Of a stretch of DNA of 29,409 nucleotides, positions 7,558 through 15,718 are shown one piece after another. The notes under the pieces are model-generated. The model made no database searches, had not been told where the DNA came from, and saw only the letters and a list, made by a program, of their open reading frames with translations. The position numbers were made by a program, and so were the translations under genes. Positions within the stretch are counted from its first letter, which is position 1; every line of letters starts with the position of its first letter. Source of the stretch: an uncultured Angelakisella sp. (GTDB taxonomy: Bacteria > Bacillota > Clostridia > Oscillospirales > Ruminococcaceae); NCBI GenBank assembly GCA_934524965.1, contig CAKSYU010000023.1:1-29409 (forward strand), given 5' to 3'.

Positions 7558-7824
7558 GTGAAGGGGTTGCCGGAGGATCGGGCGGTGCAGTTCGCCCGTT
7601 ATATCATCGAAGCAGGCGCCACCGTGCGGGAGACCGCAAAGGAGTTCCACATCTCCAAATCCACGGTGCATAAGGATATCCAGGAGCGGCTGCCGCTTCT
7701 CAATTACCCGCTGTACCGCGAGGTTCGGGTGGTGCTGGACCGCAACAAGGAGGAGCGCCACCTGCGGGGCGGGGAAGCCACCCGCCGCAAGTATGCCGCC
7801 CGACGGGCGCGCGATAAAAAGTAA
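7558..7824 (+). CDS. spoIIID: Stage III sporulation protein D, mother-cell transcription regulator
   Basis: An 88-residue DNA-binding protein; the Bacillus protein is 93. The helix-turn-helix is TVRETAKEFHISKSTVHKD (22-40), followed by the family hallmark RHLRGGEAT (67-75) and a basic tail (RRKYAARRARDKK) that contacts DNA. SpoIIID is made in the mother cell under SigE and activates or represses many engulfment-stage genes, including sigK. The start is GTG 7558, fixed by GGGGGGAGG at 7539-7547. It stands alone, with a SigE-like promoter upstream and a terminator downstream. It shows that the organism has, or recently had, a sporulation programme. Confidence 0.92.
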   Translation: MKGLPEDRAVQFARYIIEAGATVRETAKEFHISKSTVHKDIQERLPLLNYPLYREVRVVLDRNKEERHLRGGEATRRKYAARRARDKK

Positions 7825-7828
7825 AACT

Positions 7829-7866
7829 CGCCGTCTGCCCGTAATGGGAGGACGGCGACTTTTTTC
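7829..7866. terminator. Bidirectional terminator, spoIIID / chromate transporter
   Basis: CGCCGTC (7829-7835) pairs with GACGGCG (7851-7857), with an inner CCC/GGG. T6 follows on the + strand and TTTTA on the minus strand, so it serves both converging genes. Confidence 0.8.
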
Positions 7867-7887
7867 CACATTGTTTTATTGCAGGCT

Positions 7888-8460
7888 TTACACCCCGCCA
7901 AAGCGGAAAATAATGCCGACCACGGCGGAGAAGCCGAGGAATACGATGGGGTGCCACTTTTTCGTCTTTTTCAGGTTGGTAACAACGGCAAGGAACACCG
8001 CCAGCGCTACTGCCTGCCAGCGGATACTGCCGAACAGAGTACCGAAGCTCCAGCCGTCTGTCAGCAGCGCCACGGTAGTGACCGAAAGTGCCGCCGAAGC
8101 GATCAGCCCCGAGGAGGCGGGACGCAGCCCATAAAAGGCGCTTTCCACATAGCGGTTGTTGCGGAACCTCTGCAAGAAAACCGAAACGACAATAATAATG
8201 ATGATAGAGGGTGCAACAAATCCCAGCGTGGTGAAAACCGAACCGAGGATACCGTCCATCTCATAGCCTACATAGGTTGCCATGTTAACACCGATGGGGC
8301 CGGGGGTAGATTCCGAAATGGCGATCATATCCGCCAGCTGGGTATGGGTAAACCAGCCGGTGCGGTCACTGAGGTCGTAGAGAAACGGAATGGTTGCCAT
8401 GCCGCCGCCGACAGCAAACAGCCCTATTTTGAAAAACTCCCAGAACAAGCGCAGCAGCAT
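7888..8460 (-). CDS. Chromate transporter family protein, second half-size subunit
   Basis: A 190-residue membrane protein of the short-chain CHR family. The CHR motif GLFAVGGGMATIPFL lies near the N terminus, followed by SESTPGPIGVNMATYVGYE and about five hydrophobic helices. Short-chain CHR proteins are encoded as adjacent pairs that act together; characterised pairs export chromate, but many Clostridial pairs have no known substrate. The start ATG at 8460 shares its A with the TGA stop of the upstream partner (TGATG), so translation should be coupled. A longer frame upstream of 8460 is just the shadow of that partner. Confidence 0.88.
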   Translation of the reverse strand: MLLRLFWEFFKIGLFAVGGGMATIPFLYDLSDRTGWFTHTQLADMIAISESTPGPIGVNMATYVGYEMDGILGSVFTTLGFVAPSIIIIIVVSVFLQRFRNNRYVESAFYGLRPASSGLIASAALSVTTVALLTDGWSFGTLFGSIRWQAVALAVFLAVVTNLKKTKKWHPIVFLGFSAVVGIIFRFGGV

Positions 8461-9002
8461 CACTTTGCCTTCACCTCCCATGTCTTCAGCAGAATACCGG
8501 CGATACCCGCCGCAACGATGTAGAGCATGGGGCTGACCGGGGTAAACACCGCACCGCCGAACACCACCACAAAGATGATAACGGCTTTCCAATCCACGAT
8601 AGCGCCCTTTGCCAGCTTGATGACCGAGTTGATCATCAGCACGGCGACACCCACACGGATCCCCGCGAAGGCATTTTTGACCGCGGGCAGCTCGGAAACA
8701 TTGCCCAACACGGCAGCAATGGCAATAATAATAACCAGCGAGGGGAACACCAGCCCCAGCGTAGCAATCACGCCGCCCAGTATGCCTGCAATTTTATACC
8801 CGATAAAAGTGGAAACATTGACAGCAATGGCGCCGGGAGTACATTGCGCCAGCGCATAGTAGTCCATCATTTCCTGCTCGGTCGCCCAGCCGTGGCGCTC
8901 CACCAGTTCGCTTTGCATCATGGGCAGCATAGCGTACCCGCCGCCAATGGTAAACAGCCCGATGCGGGCAAAGGTAATAAAAAGCTGCCAGTATTTTTTC
9001 AT
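8460..9002 (-). CDS. Chromate transporter family protein, first half-size subunit
   Basis: A 180-residue membrane protein, partner of the gene just downstream. It has the CHR N-terminal motif GLFTIGGGYAMLPMM, then ALAQCTPGAIAVNVSTFIGY, followed by hydrophobic helices. The two subunits are homologous and expected to insert with opposite topology to make one carrier. The start ATG 9002 has GGAGGA 10 nt upstream. The likely promoter (9035-9063) takes its -35 box from the end of necklace copy B. Confidence 0.88.
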   Translation of the reverse strand: MKKYWQLFITFARIGLFTIGGGYAMLPMMQSELVERHGWATEQEMMDYYALAQCTPGAIAVNVSTFIGYKIAGILGGVIATLGLVFPSLVIIIAIAAVLGNVSELPAVKNAFAGIRVGVAVLMINSVIKLAKGAIVDWKAVIIFVVVFGGAVFTPVSPMLYIVAAGIAGILLKTWEVKAK

Positions 9003-9034
9003 GGGCAGTTCCTCCTTGCTTATGGGATATATTA

Positions 9035-9063
9035 AGAATAGATTTTGTGAAATTTTCGGTCAA
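9035..9063 (-). promoter_or_regulatory. Probable promoter of chromate transporter pair
   Basis: On the minus strand: TTGACC (9063-9058), spacer 17 nt, TATTCT (9040-9035). The -35 box lies inside the conserved left end of the necklace repeat. Confidence 0.5.
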
Positions 9064-9736
9064 GCCTTTTATAAAAGGCTTGCGGTTTCCAAAGGCAGCG
9101 CCTTTGGTCGCTTGCCGCAGCAAGCGAAATTTCTTATACCGGAGGGCGCTCCGAAAGGGGTTGAATTGCGGAGACGACCCAGCGTGGTCGTTTCCGCAAG
9201 AGGGGGAACCCTGCAAGAGAGGGTTCCCCCTTTCCTGCAGGTTATTCTGGTCTTTCTTTCACCGAACAGGTGAAAACAGCTAACTTGGGCTTAGTCTATT
9301 CTCGCCTAACGGCGTCGCAGAGTTTAGATTAAGTCTTAGTATCTCCGCCTACCGGCGAGGTGGTACTTTTGACCCGCCTCGTCGGACGCAACCTGCGCTT
9401 CAATCGGGCAGACCCTCCGCTATGCTGCGGGCAGCCCTCTCCGCTGCGGTGCGTCCTCCTCTCCCCACAAGGTCGCAAGACCTTGTGGGGACCCCAAATT
9501 CCAAAAGCGTTTTAGGGCTGCTGCCCTAAAGACCCGCATCGCTTGGCTGCGCTGGATACGGATATTGTTTTTCTGCGGCAACAGAAAAACAAATCCGTAC
9601 TGCGCGCAGATGCGCTCCAAAGGTAGCCTGCGGCGGCATTTTTATCGCCCGCGCGCTGGAGCGCGAAGGGCGAGCCACCACCCCTCTCCCCTCCTCAAAG
9701 GAGGGGAACTATGGGGGAAGCGAGCATACACTTTTA
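9052..9736 (+). repeat. Hairpin-necklace repeat, copy B
   Basis: Consecutive perfect hairpins fill this gene-free gap. They include AAGCCTTTTATAAAAGGCTT (9062-9081), CCAAAGGC-AGC-GCCTTTGG (9089-9107), GCTTGC-CGCA-GCAAGC (9109-9124), CGGAG-GGCG-CTCCG, GCGGA-x-ACGACC/GGTCGT-x-TCCGC (9168-9197), GGGGGAACCCT/AGGGTTCCCCC (9202-9230), TTTCACC-GAACA-GGTGAAA and CGCC-TAA-CGGCG. The second half shares modules with copies A and C and ends CTCCTCAAAGGAGGGGAACT, then GAGCATACACTTTT. I see no gene in it or in the rest of the gap up to 9885. Confidence 0.8.
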
Positions 9737-9885
9737 CATTTGCAATGCAATTTGTGCAGGCAGGCGATTATGGAGCATGGGCAGACACCCCCGCCCAAAA
9801 GACTTCCCTATTGTATCACCACGAGTAACGGTATGCAATGGGCAAATGGGCTTCCTGTATGCTTCCTTGGCATATGGGTATGACA

Positions 9886-9925
9886 AATAAAAAGTCTCCC
9901 CCGCCGGTGGAAAGGGGCAGGGGAG
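9886..9925 (-). terminator. Terminator after pdaA-like gene
   Basis: Read on the minus strand, CTCCCC (9925-9920) pairs with GGGGAG (9901-9896), with an inner GCCCC/GGGG-like pairing, followed by ACTTTTTATT. Confidence 0.75.
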
Positions 9926-9935
9926 CGCGGTTTGG

Positions 9936-10874
9936 TCACAGCTTGGAGGGATCGCCCCAGGTAAAGCCCTTGGCGGACACGCCGTCGATGACATCTGCCA
10001 GGATATCGGCGTTGGTCTTGCTGACCGCGTGCAGCAGGTACACCATGCCGGGGCAGGCGCTGTCCACGATCTTTTGCAGGGACTGCGCTTCATCGGGCTG
10101 GTCATCGGTCAGCCAGTCCTTATAGGCAAAGCTCCAGAACAGCGATTTGTAGCCAAGCTGCTGCACCTCCGCCAGTGCCCGCTCGCTGAAATTGCCGGCA
10201 GGGAAGCGGAAATACCGCATCTCGTAGTTGAAATTCTCCTTGACATAGTCATGCAGCTTCATCAGATCCTGCTCCGCTTCCTCCACCGAAAGTCCGGAGT
10301 ACAGCGGGTGCTTCCAGCTGTGGTTGCCCACCACATGCCCCTCGTCGATCATGCGCTGCACCAGCTCTGGCTCCGCCTTGGCAAAGTCGCCGGTGATGAA
10401 AAAGATCGCCTTGACGCCCTTTTCCTTCAGCGTATCCAGTATCTGACCGGAAAGCCCGAATTCGTAGCCCTCGTCGAAGGTCAGGTAGACCTCCTCGCTG
10501 TCCTCTTTGAGGAAGATGGCATCGTACTGCCCATAGTTTTTATTGTAAAGCAGCGAGCCCTGGCTGCGGTTCTTTTCGTCCTTGGGACCGCCGGGACCCC
10601 AATCCTTGCTTTCAGTGGAAAGTCCCGAAAGCTTTTCCACATCTACGCCCGCGGCGGCAGGGACATTGTTATTCTCGTTGCCGAGGTTCTCATCGCCGGT
10701 CACGCCGTAATCGGTGTCATACTGGTTATCCTTGTTTTCGGTATCGCCGTGGGTATCGTTCTGCTCCGGCTGGGTGGTGCCGGGGTGGTTTGGGTCGTTC
10801 TCGGTATAGGTGGGCTGGCAGGCGGTCAGCAGCATCGCCCCCGCAAACAGCAGCGCCAAAAGGCGTTTTTTCAT
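9936..10874 (-). CDS. PdaA-like polysaccharide deacetylase lipoprotein
   Basis: A 312-residue exported protein with lipobox LTAC (Cys19), then a low-complexity Asn/Asp/Thr-rich linker (about 20-75), then a NodB-type (CE4) deacetylase domain. Metal and catalytic motifs are TFDEGYEFG (132-140) and NHSWKHP (184-190); later YFRFPAGNFS and LLHAVSKTNADIL follow. TFD-x-GYE and LLHAVSKxN are features of the PdaA group, which N-deacetylates muramic acid so that muramic delta-lactam can form in spore cortex. Position 135 is Glu where many CE4 enzymes have the second Asp; PdaA proteins also deviate there. The start is ATG 10874 after AAAAGGGGAG. The gene is alone, with its own terminator. Sporulation role is inference, supported by spoIIID in the same window. 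Confidence 0.85.
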   Translation of the reverse strand: MKKRLLALLFAGAMLLTACQPTYTENDPNHPGTTQPEQNDTHGDTENKDNQYDTDYGVTGDENLGNENNNVPAAAGVDVEKLSGLSTESKDWGPGGPKDEKNRSQGSLLYNKNYGQYDAIFLKEDSEEVYLTFDEGYEFGLSGQILDTLKEKGVKAIFFITGDFAKAEPELVQRMIDEGHVVGNHSWKHPLYSGLSVEEAEQDLMKLHDYVKENFNYEMRYFRFPAGNFSERALAEVQQLGYKSLFWSFAYKDWLTDDQPDEAQSLQKIVDSACPGMVYLLHAVSKTNADILADVIDGVSAKGFTWGDPSKL

Positions 10875-11105
10875 GGTTTTCTCCCCTTTTCTTTGTATTA
10901 TCCGCTTATTTTATACTATTTGTAAAATGTATGTCGTTTGTTCCGTCTGTATTGTAACACATTTCGCCGCATAAATCCTCCCCAAAATCTGCAAACTATC
11001 GGTAAAATAAAAATTCGCGGCGGGCGGGTACTTTCGGGTCTGTGCGGGCGGACTGCCCCCTTGCACTGACCTATAAACCCAGCCCCGCCGCAAAAGGAGG
11101 AACCC

Positions 11106-12368
11106 ATGTCCATCACCACCATTACCAAAGTCCGCGGCTACGAGATACTGGATAGCCGCGGCAACCCCACCGTGCTGGCGGAGGTCACGCTGCAAAACGG
11201 CGCCGTCGGGGCAGCGGCAGTCCCCAGCGGAGCTTCCACCGGCGGGCACGAAGCCTGTGAAAAGCGGGACGGCGACCCCGCCCGTTACGGCGGCAAAGGG
11301 GTGCTCTCCGCCGTGGCGGCAGTGAACGGCACCTTGGCGCAGACGCTCCGCGGGCAGGACGCCGTCGACCAGAAAACGCTTGACCGCCTGCTGTGCGAAG
11401 CGGACGGCACCGAGGATAAATCGCATCTCGGCGCCAACGCCATCTTGGGGGTCAGTCTGGCGGCGGCGCACGCGGCGGCAGCGGCACAGGGGCTGCCGCT
11501 GTGGCGGTATCTTGCCGGTATAACAGGACGAAAGCCCGCGCTGCCCCGCCCCATGATGAACATTCTGAACGGCGGGCGGCACGCGCCCAATAATATCGAC
11601 ATTCAGGAATTTATGATCGTCCCGCTGGGCTGCCCCACCTTTGCGGGCGGGCTGGAACGCTGCGTGCGGGTCACCCACCGGCTGGGGGCGCTGCTGGAGG
11701 AAGCGGGGCTTTCCTGCGGGGTGGGCGATGAGGGCGGCTTTGCGCCCCGTCTGGGCTGTGAGGAGGACGCGCTCGACCTTATCCTGCGGGCAATGGAGGA
11801 CTGCGGCTTTGCCCCCGGCGAGGATATGGCGCTGGCGCTGGATGCCGCCGCCGGAGAATGGCAGACCGAAAATAATATGTATCTGCTGCCCAAGGCAAAC
11901 CGCCTGCGCACCCCGCAGGATCTGGCGGAATACTGGCAACACCTTATGCGGAAGTACCCCATCATTTCGCTGGAGGACCCCGCCGGCGAGGACGACTGGG
12001 CGCTGTGGCAGCAGCTGACCGAGACTGTGGGCAAAGGAGTGCAGCTGGTGGGGGACGACCTGTTCGTCACGCAGAAAAAGCGGCTGGAGCTGGGGCTTGC
12101 CCGCGGCGCCGCCAATGCCGTCCTCATCAAGCCCAACCAGGTGGGCACCCTTACCGAGACGCTGGAAACGGTGGCGCTGGCGCAGCAGTCGGGCTACGGC
12201 GCCATTCTAAGCCACCGCAGCGGCGAAACCGAGGATACCACCATTGCCGACCTTGCCGTTGCCACCGCCTGCGGGCAGATAAAAACCGGCGCCCCCTGCC
12301 GCGGCGAGCGCACCGCGAAGTACAACCGCCTGCTGCGCATTGAGGCGATGATGGGGGAGACAGAATAA
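11106..12368 (+). CDS. eno: Enolase (phosphopyruvate hydratase)
   Basis: A 420-residue cytoplasmic glycolytic enzyme converting 2-phosphoglycerate to phosphoenolpyruvate. All key residues fall at the same numbers as in the E. coli enzyme: SGASTG 41-46 (catalytic loop), His159, Glu168, Glu209 (GDEGG), Mg ligands Asp246, Glu290 and Asp317, Lys342 (IKPNQ) and Lys393. The protein is slightly shorter than the usual 430 and departs from common motifs in places (GGRHAPNN rather than GGxHADN, DAAAGEW, EDPAGED). It looks active but diverged, so it could be a second enolase in the genome. The start ATG 11106 follows AAAGGAGGAA. It is a single-gene unit with its own terminator. No glycolytic neighbour is present; in many Firmicutes eno follows gpmI/tpi/pgk. 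Confidence 0.95.
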   Translation: MSITTITKVRGYEILDSRGNPTVLAEVTLQNGAVGAAAVPSGASTGGHEACEKRDGDPARYGGKGVLSAVAAVNGTLAQTLRGQDAVDQKTLDRLLCEADGTEDKSHLGANAILGVSLAAAHAAAAAQGLPLWRYLAGITGRKPALPRPMMNILNGGRHAPNNIDIQEFMIVPLGCPTFAGGLERCVRVTHRLGALLEEAGLSCGVGDEGGFAPRLGCEEDALDLILRAMEDCGFAPGEDMALALDAAAGEWQTENNMYLLPKANRLRTPQDLAEYWQHLMRKYPIISLEDPAGEDDWALWQQLTETVGKGVQLVGDDLFVTQKKRLELGLARGAANAVLIKPNQVGTLTETLETVALAQQSGYGAILSHRSGETEDTTIADLAVATACGQIKTGAPCRGERTAKYNRLLRIEAMMGETE

Positions 12369-12384
12369 CTCACAATATAGAAGG

Positions 12385-12424
12385 CCCCCTGCTCCGGCAT
12401 CGGAACAGGGGGATCTCTTTTTTC
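12385..12424. terminator. Terminator between eno and the convergent ydbC-like gene
   Basis: CCCCCTG (12385-12391) pairs with CAGGGGG (12406-12412), with an inner TCCG/CGGA, followed by ATCTCTTTTTTC on the + strand. It mainly serves eno. Confidence 0.85.
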
Positions 12425-12432
12425 TTTATATC

Positions 12433-12675
12433 TTATGCCTCCGGCAGCTCCTCGTTTTCACTGAACTCGGTAAAAGCGTCGCAGAGCGCCTGCATCTCCT
12501 CATAGGTCAAGGTGATGCCTTTGCCCATCTTGGTGTGGTCGGGGCTCCACTCCCGCAGGTCAAACTTCGGGTCGCGGTCGTTCCAGCTTACCAGGTTCAG
12601 CTCCTTGCTCCAGCCCTTGCTGCCCTCGGCGATCACCGCCAGGTGCTGCACGATCTCATATTTCAGTTCCGCCAT
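12433..12675 (-). CDS. YdbC/PC4-like single-stranded DNA-binding family protein
   Basis: An 80-residue protein matching the small Firmicutes YdbC family, whose Lactococcus member has the PC4 transcription-coactivator fold and binds single-stranded DNA or RNA as a dimer. Visible family features are KYEIVQHLAVI at the N terminus, KGWSKELNLVSWN, then KFDLREW and MGKGITLT. The start is ATG 12675 (MAELKYEI); the frame is open further up but overlaps the end of typA and lacks a ribosome site, whereas AGAAAGGCGG lies upstream of 12675. It follows typA by 28 nt and is probably co-transcribed. Cellular role unknown. Confidence 0.8.
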   Translation of the reverse strand: MAELKYEIVQHLAVIAEGSKGWSKELNLVSWNDRDPKFDLREWSPDHTKMGKGITLTYEEMQALCDAFTEFSENEELPEA

Positions 12676-12703
12676 GGCTTTTTCCGCCTTTCTCTTTATC
12701 CGG

Positions 12704-14548
12704 TTATTTCGCGGCGGCTTCTGCCGCGGCTTTCTTCTTTGCCCACTCACGCATGCGCAGGTTGTGGTCCAGCTGGCGCTTGCGGATACGGATACTCTTG
12801 GGGGTGACCTCCAGCAGCTCGTCCTCCGCCAGGAATTCCAGCGCCTCCTCCAGGCTCAGGATACGGGGCGGTACCAGACGCAGCGCGTCGTCACTGCCGG
12901 AAGCGCGGGTATTGGTCAGGTGCTTGGTCTTGCACACATTCACCGAGATATCCTCGCCCTTGGGGTTCTGTCCCACCACCATGCCGGCGTACACTTCGGT
13001 ACCGGGGTTAATGAACATGGTGCCGCGATCCTGTACATTAAAGATACCGTAGGCAACGGCGGTGCCGGTCTCAAAGGCGATCAAGCTGCCGGAATGGCGT
13101 CCGGGGATATCGCCCTTAAAGGTATCGTAGCCGTGGAAGACCGAGGACATGATGCCCTCGCCCTTGGTATCGGTCAAAAACTCGCTGCGGTAGCCAAACA
13201 GTCCGCGCGCGGGGATCAGGAAGGTCAGGCGCATACGGTCGCCCTGCGGGTGCATCTCCTGCAGCTCGCCCTTGCGGGGACCCATCTTTTCCATGACAGT
13301 GCCTACGCTGTCGGCAGGCACATCAATGGTCAGCTCCTCGATCGGCTCGCATTTCTTGCCGCCGATTTCCTGGTACAGCACCTTCGGCGCGCCCACCTGG
13401 AATTCGTACCCCTCGCGGCGCATCGTCTCGATGAGAATGGAAAGGTGCATCTCACCGCGTCCCAGCACGCGGAAGCTGTCGGTGGATTCGGTATCCTTGA
13501 CATGCAGCGAAACGTCCTTCAGCAGCTCACGGTACAGGCGGTCGCGGATCTGGCGGGAGGTCACAAATTTGCCCTCCTTGCCGGCAAAGGGCGAATCATT
13601 TACCGAGAAGGTCATCTCGATGGTCGGCTCGCTGATCTTGACAAAGGGAATGGGCACAATGGCGGCGGGGTCGCAGATGGTGTTGCCGATGGTGATGCTC
13701 TCAATGCCGGAGAACGCCACGATATCGCCCACCATGGCGCTGTCCACGGGGCTCTTTTTCAGCCCGTCGTACTGGTACAGCGCGGTGATCTTGCCGTTGG
13801 TTTTCAGGTCGGGGTTGTGGTAGTCACACACCGTCACCTGCATGTTCTGCCGAATGGTGCCGGAGGTGATCTTGCCTACGCCGATACGTCCCACAAAGGA
13901 GGAATAATCCACGCTGGAGACCAGCATGCCAAGGGGCGCGTTCTCGTCACCCTCGGGCGGCGCGATGTGCTCCAGAATGGTATCAAACAGGGGCTTCAGG
14001 TCGCTGCCGAACTGATGGGGGCTGAAGGAAGCCGCACCCTGCCGCGCGGAGCAGAACACCACGGGGGCGTCCAGTTGCTCATCGCTGGCGCCAAGATCCA
14101 GCATCAGCTCCAGCACCTCGTCCACCACCTCGTCCAGACGGGCGTCGGGGCGGTCTACCTTATTGATGACGATGATAACGGTCAGATCCTGCGCCAGCGC
14201 CTTTTCCAGCACAAAGCGGGTCTGGGGCATGGGACCCTCCGCCGCGTCTACCAGCAGCAGCACGCCGTCCACCATTTTCAGTACGCGCTCCACCTCTCCG
14301 CCGAAGTCGGCGTGTCCGGGGGTATCTACAATGTTGATCTTCACGCCATTATAGGTGGTGGAGGTGTTCTTTGCCAGAATGGTGATGCCGCGCTCCCGCT
14401 CCAGGTCGCCGGAATCCATCACACGATCCTGCACCACCTGGTTATCGCGGAAGGTGCCGCCCTGCTTTAACATCTCGTTGACCAGGGTGGTCTTGCCGTG
14501 GTCAACGTGGGCGATGATGGCAATGTTTCTTAAATCTTCTCTAACCAA
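12704..14548 (-). CDS. typA: Ribosome-associated translational GTPase TypA/BipA
   Basis: A 614-residue translational GTPase acting on the ribosome in assembly and stress or cold adaptation. GTPase motifs are [10 protein letters not shown] (G1), RGITI (G2), [10 protein letters not shown] (G3), NKVDR (G4) and SARQG (G5), followed by the EF-G-like domains II, III and V and the BipA-specific C-terminal domain ([16 protein letters not shown]). Length is normal for the family. I choose a TTG start at 14548 giving [28 protein letters not shown] lies 10-12 nt upstream, whereas the longer GTG start at 14581 would put this ribosome site inside the gene. It has a strong promoter and is followed by the YdbC-like gene. 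Confidence 0.95.
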   Translation of the reverse strand: MVREDLRNIAIIAHVDHGKTTLVNEMLKQGGTFRDNQVVQDRVMDSGDLERERGITILAKNTSTTYNGVKINIVDTPGHADFGGEVERVLKMVDGVLLLVDAAEGPMPQTRFVLEKALAQDLTVIIVINKVDRPDARLDEVVDEVLELMLDLGASDEQLDAPVVFCSARQGAASFSPHQFGSDLKPLFDTILEHIAPPEGDENAPLGMLVSSVDYSSFVGRIGVGKITSGTIRQNMQVTVCDYHNPDLKTNGKITALYQYDGLKKSPVDSAMVGDIVAFSGIESITIGNTICDPAAIVPIPFVKISEPTIEMTFSVNDSPFAGKEGKFVTSRQIRDRLYRELLKDVSLHVKDTESTDSFRVLGRGEMHLSILIETMRREGYEFQVGAPKVLYQEIGGKKCEPIEELTIDVPADSVGTVMEKMGPRKGELQEMHPQGDRMRLTFLIPARGLFGYRSEFLTDTKGEGIMSSVFHGYDTFKGDIPGRHSGSLIAFETGTAVAYGIFNVQDRGTMFINPGTEVYAGMVVGQNPKGEDISVNVCKTKHLTNTRASGSDDALRLVPPRILSLEEALEFLAEDELLEVTPKSIRIRKRQLDHNLRMREWAKKKAAAEAAAK

Positions 14549-14613
14549 GTTTGGTCGTCCTTTCCGGGCGGGCAGCGGCACGCGCCGCCCCTACCAATAA
14601 ATTTAACCGTAAT

Positions 14614-14642
14614 ATTATACACCAGCGTTTTATCTAACGCAA
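14614..14642 (-). promoter_or_regulatory. SigA-type promoter of typA
   Basis: On the minus strand: TTGCGT (14642-14637), spacer 17 nt, TATAAT (14619-14614). Confidence 0.75.
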
Positions 14643-14659
14643 GGGGAGCGAAAACAAAT

Positions 14660-14700
14660 GTAAAAAGTTTTCGGTCAAGCCTTTTTCAAAAGGGTTTCCG
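14660..14700 (+). repeat. Necklace-repeat stub, copy E
   Basis: GTAAAAAGTTTTCGGTCAAG, then CCTTTTTCAAAAGGG matches the left end of copies B and C, then breaks off into a segment (14698-14725) that resembles the complement of the repeats at 19014-19054. It seems a decayed or internally deleted copy lying between typA and ricT. Confidence 0.65.
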
Positions 14701-14740
14701 CACCCTCTCACCGCGACCCGTTGCCGCCTCCAATTCTCCC

Positions 14741-14773
14741 TAAAAGCAAGCCCCCGCCTTGCGGCAGGGACTT
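14741..14773 (-). terminator. Terminator after ricT
   Basis: Read on the minus strand, AAGTCCCTGCC (14773-14763), loop GCAA, and GGCGGGGGCTT (14758-14748) form 11 pairs with two G-U wobbles, followed by GCTTTTA. Only the minus-strand RNA forms all pairs, which sets the direction. Confidence 0.75.
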
Positions 14774-14786
14774 GGGGTATTCATTT

Positions 14787-15653
14787 TCAGCCCTCCAGAC
14801 CTTTCAGCTCGTCGGCTTCGGCTTTTTCCACGGCAATACGCCCGTCACGCAGCGTCTTCACCTGCGATTTGTGGAACGAAGCGACCGCACCCTCCTCGGC
14901 TCGGTCCAGATGCACCTTCAGCTCGCCGGTCAGCAGGTTCACCTCGGTCACACGCCCGCGCCCCTCGGCAGTCTGCACAATCGCGCCTACCTTGGGGGTG
15001 GAGCGCAGCAGATCCTCATAGGCGTCCTGCTCATACTTCAAGCAGCACATCAGCCGCCCGCAGGCGCCGCTTATTTTGGTGGGGTTCAGGGAAAGCCCCT
15101 GCTCCTTCGCCATCTTGATGGAAACGGGCTGGAACTCCCCAAGGAAGCTGGCGCAGCAGAACGGGCGCCCGCAGATGCCCAGTCCGCCCAGCATTTTCGC
15201 CTCATCACGCACACCGATCTGCCGCAGCTCGATGCGGGTGCGGAACACGCCCGCCAGCTCCTTTACCAGCTCGCGGAAATCCACCCGCCCGTCGGCGGTA
15301 AAGTAGAAAAGGATCTTGCTGCCGTCAAAGGCGTACTCCACCTCCACCAGCTTCATTTCCAGCTTGCACAGGGCTATCTTCTCCTGCGCAATGCGGAACG
15401 CCTTTTCCTCTTTTTTGCGGTTCTCCTCCACCCGGTGCAGATCCTCCTGCGTGGCGGGACGGGTCACCTTTTTCAGCGGCTTTACTACCTTTTCGGGGTC
15501 GATCTCGCGGTTGGCGATGGCGACGGTGCCGCATTCAGTGCCGCGGGCGGTCTCCACCACCACGGGCTGCCCTACGCGGAAGCTGCCGCCGTCGGGGTCA
15601 AAGTAATAAATTTTTCCGACTTCCTTAAATCGGACGCCGATGATCTCTGCCAT
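14787..15653 (-). CDS. ricT: RicT (YaaT), PSP1-domain subunit of the RicA-RicF-RicT complex
   Basis: A 288-residue cytoplasmic protein. The PSP1 domain occupies about residues 3-210. It carries the conserved cysteines of RicT: GICGRPFCCASF (Cys161, 166, 167) and GACGRLMCCLKYE (Cys198, 203, 204), which in B. subtilis help bind [4Fe-4S] clusters. There RicT works with RicA (YmcA) and RicF (YlbF) to promote RNase Y processing of mRNAs and influences sporulation, competence and biofilm formation. Downstream of the cysteines is a KOW-like segment (PKVGAIVQTAEGRGRVTEV). The start ATG 15653 follows AAAGGAG. In many Firmicutes ricT comes directly after holB; here necklace copy C (about 800 nt gap) separates them. 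Confidence 0.93.
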   Translation of the reverse strand: MAEIIGVRFKEVGKIYYFDPDGGSFRVGQPVVVETARGTECGTVAIANREIDPEKVVKPLKKVTRPATQEDLHRVEENRKKEEKAFRIAQEKIALCKLEMKLVEVEYAFDGSKILFYFTADGRVDFRELVKELAGVFRTRIELRQIGVRDEAKMLGGLGICGRPFCCASFLGEFQPVSIKMAKEQGLSLNPTKISGACGRLMCCLKYEQDAYEDLLRSTPKVGAIVQTAEGRGRVTEVNLLTGELKVHLDRAEEGAVASFHKSQVKTLRDGRIAVEKAEADELKGLEG

Positions 15654-15718
15654 ATTGCCGGTACTCCTTTATTTTTTCACATATCCTGTGTATTTTCCCA
15701 ATCAAATGTAATTGTAAA

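Noticed and set aside
11041..11100. TATAAA at about 11072 as the eno promoter
   Set aside because: No acceptable -35 box at 16-18 nt; the region before eno has no promoter I can defend.
12512..14470. 652-codon + strand frame opposite typA
   Set aside because: Shadow of a certain typA on the other strand in GC-rich DNA; His/Gly/Ala-rich with no family features.
14549..14581. GTG start of typA at 14581
   Set aside because: It would place the AAAGGA ribosome site inside the coding region; the TTG at 14548 fits TypA length and spacing.
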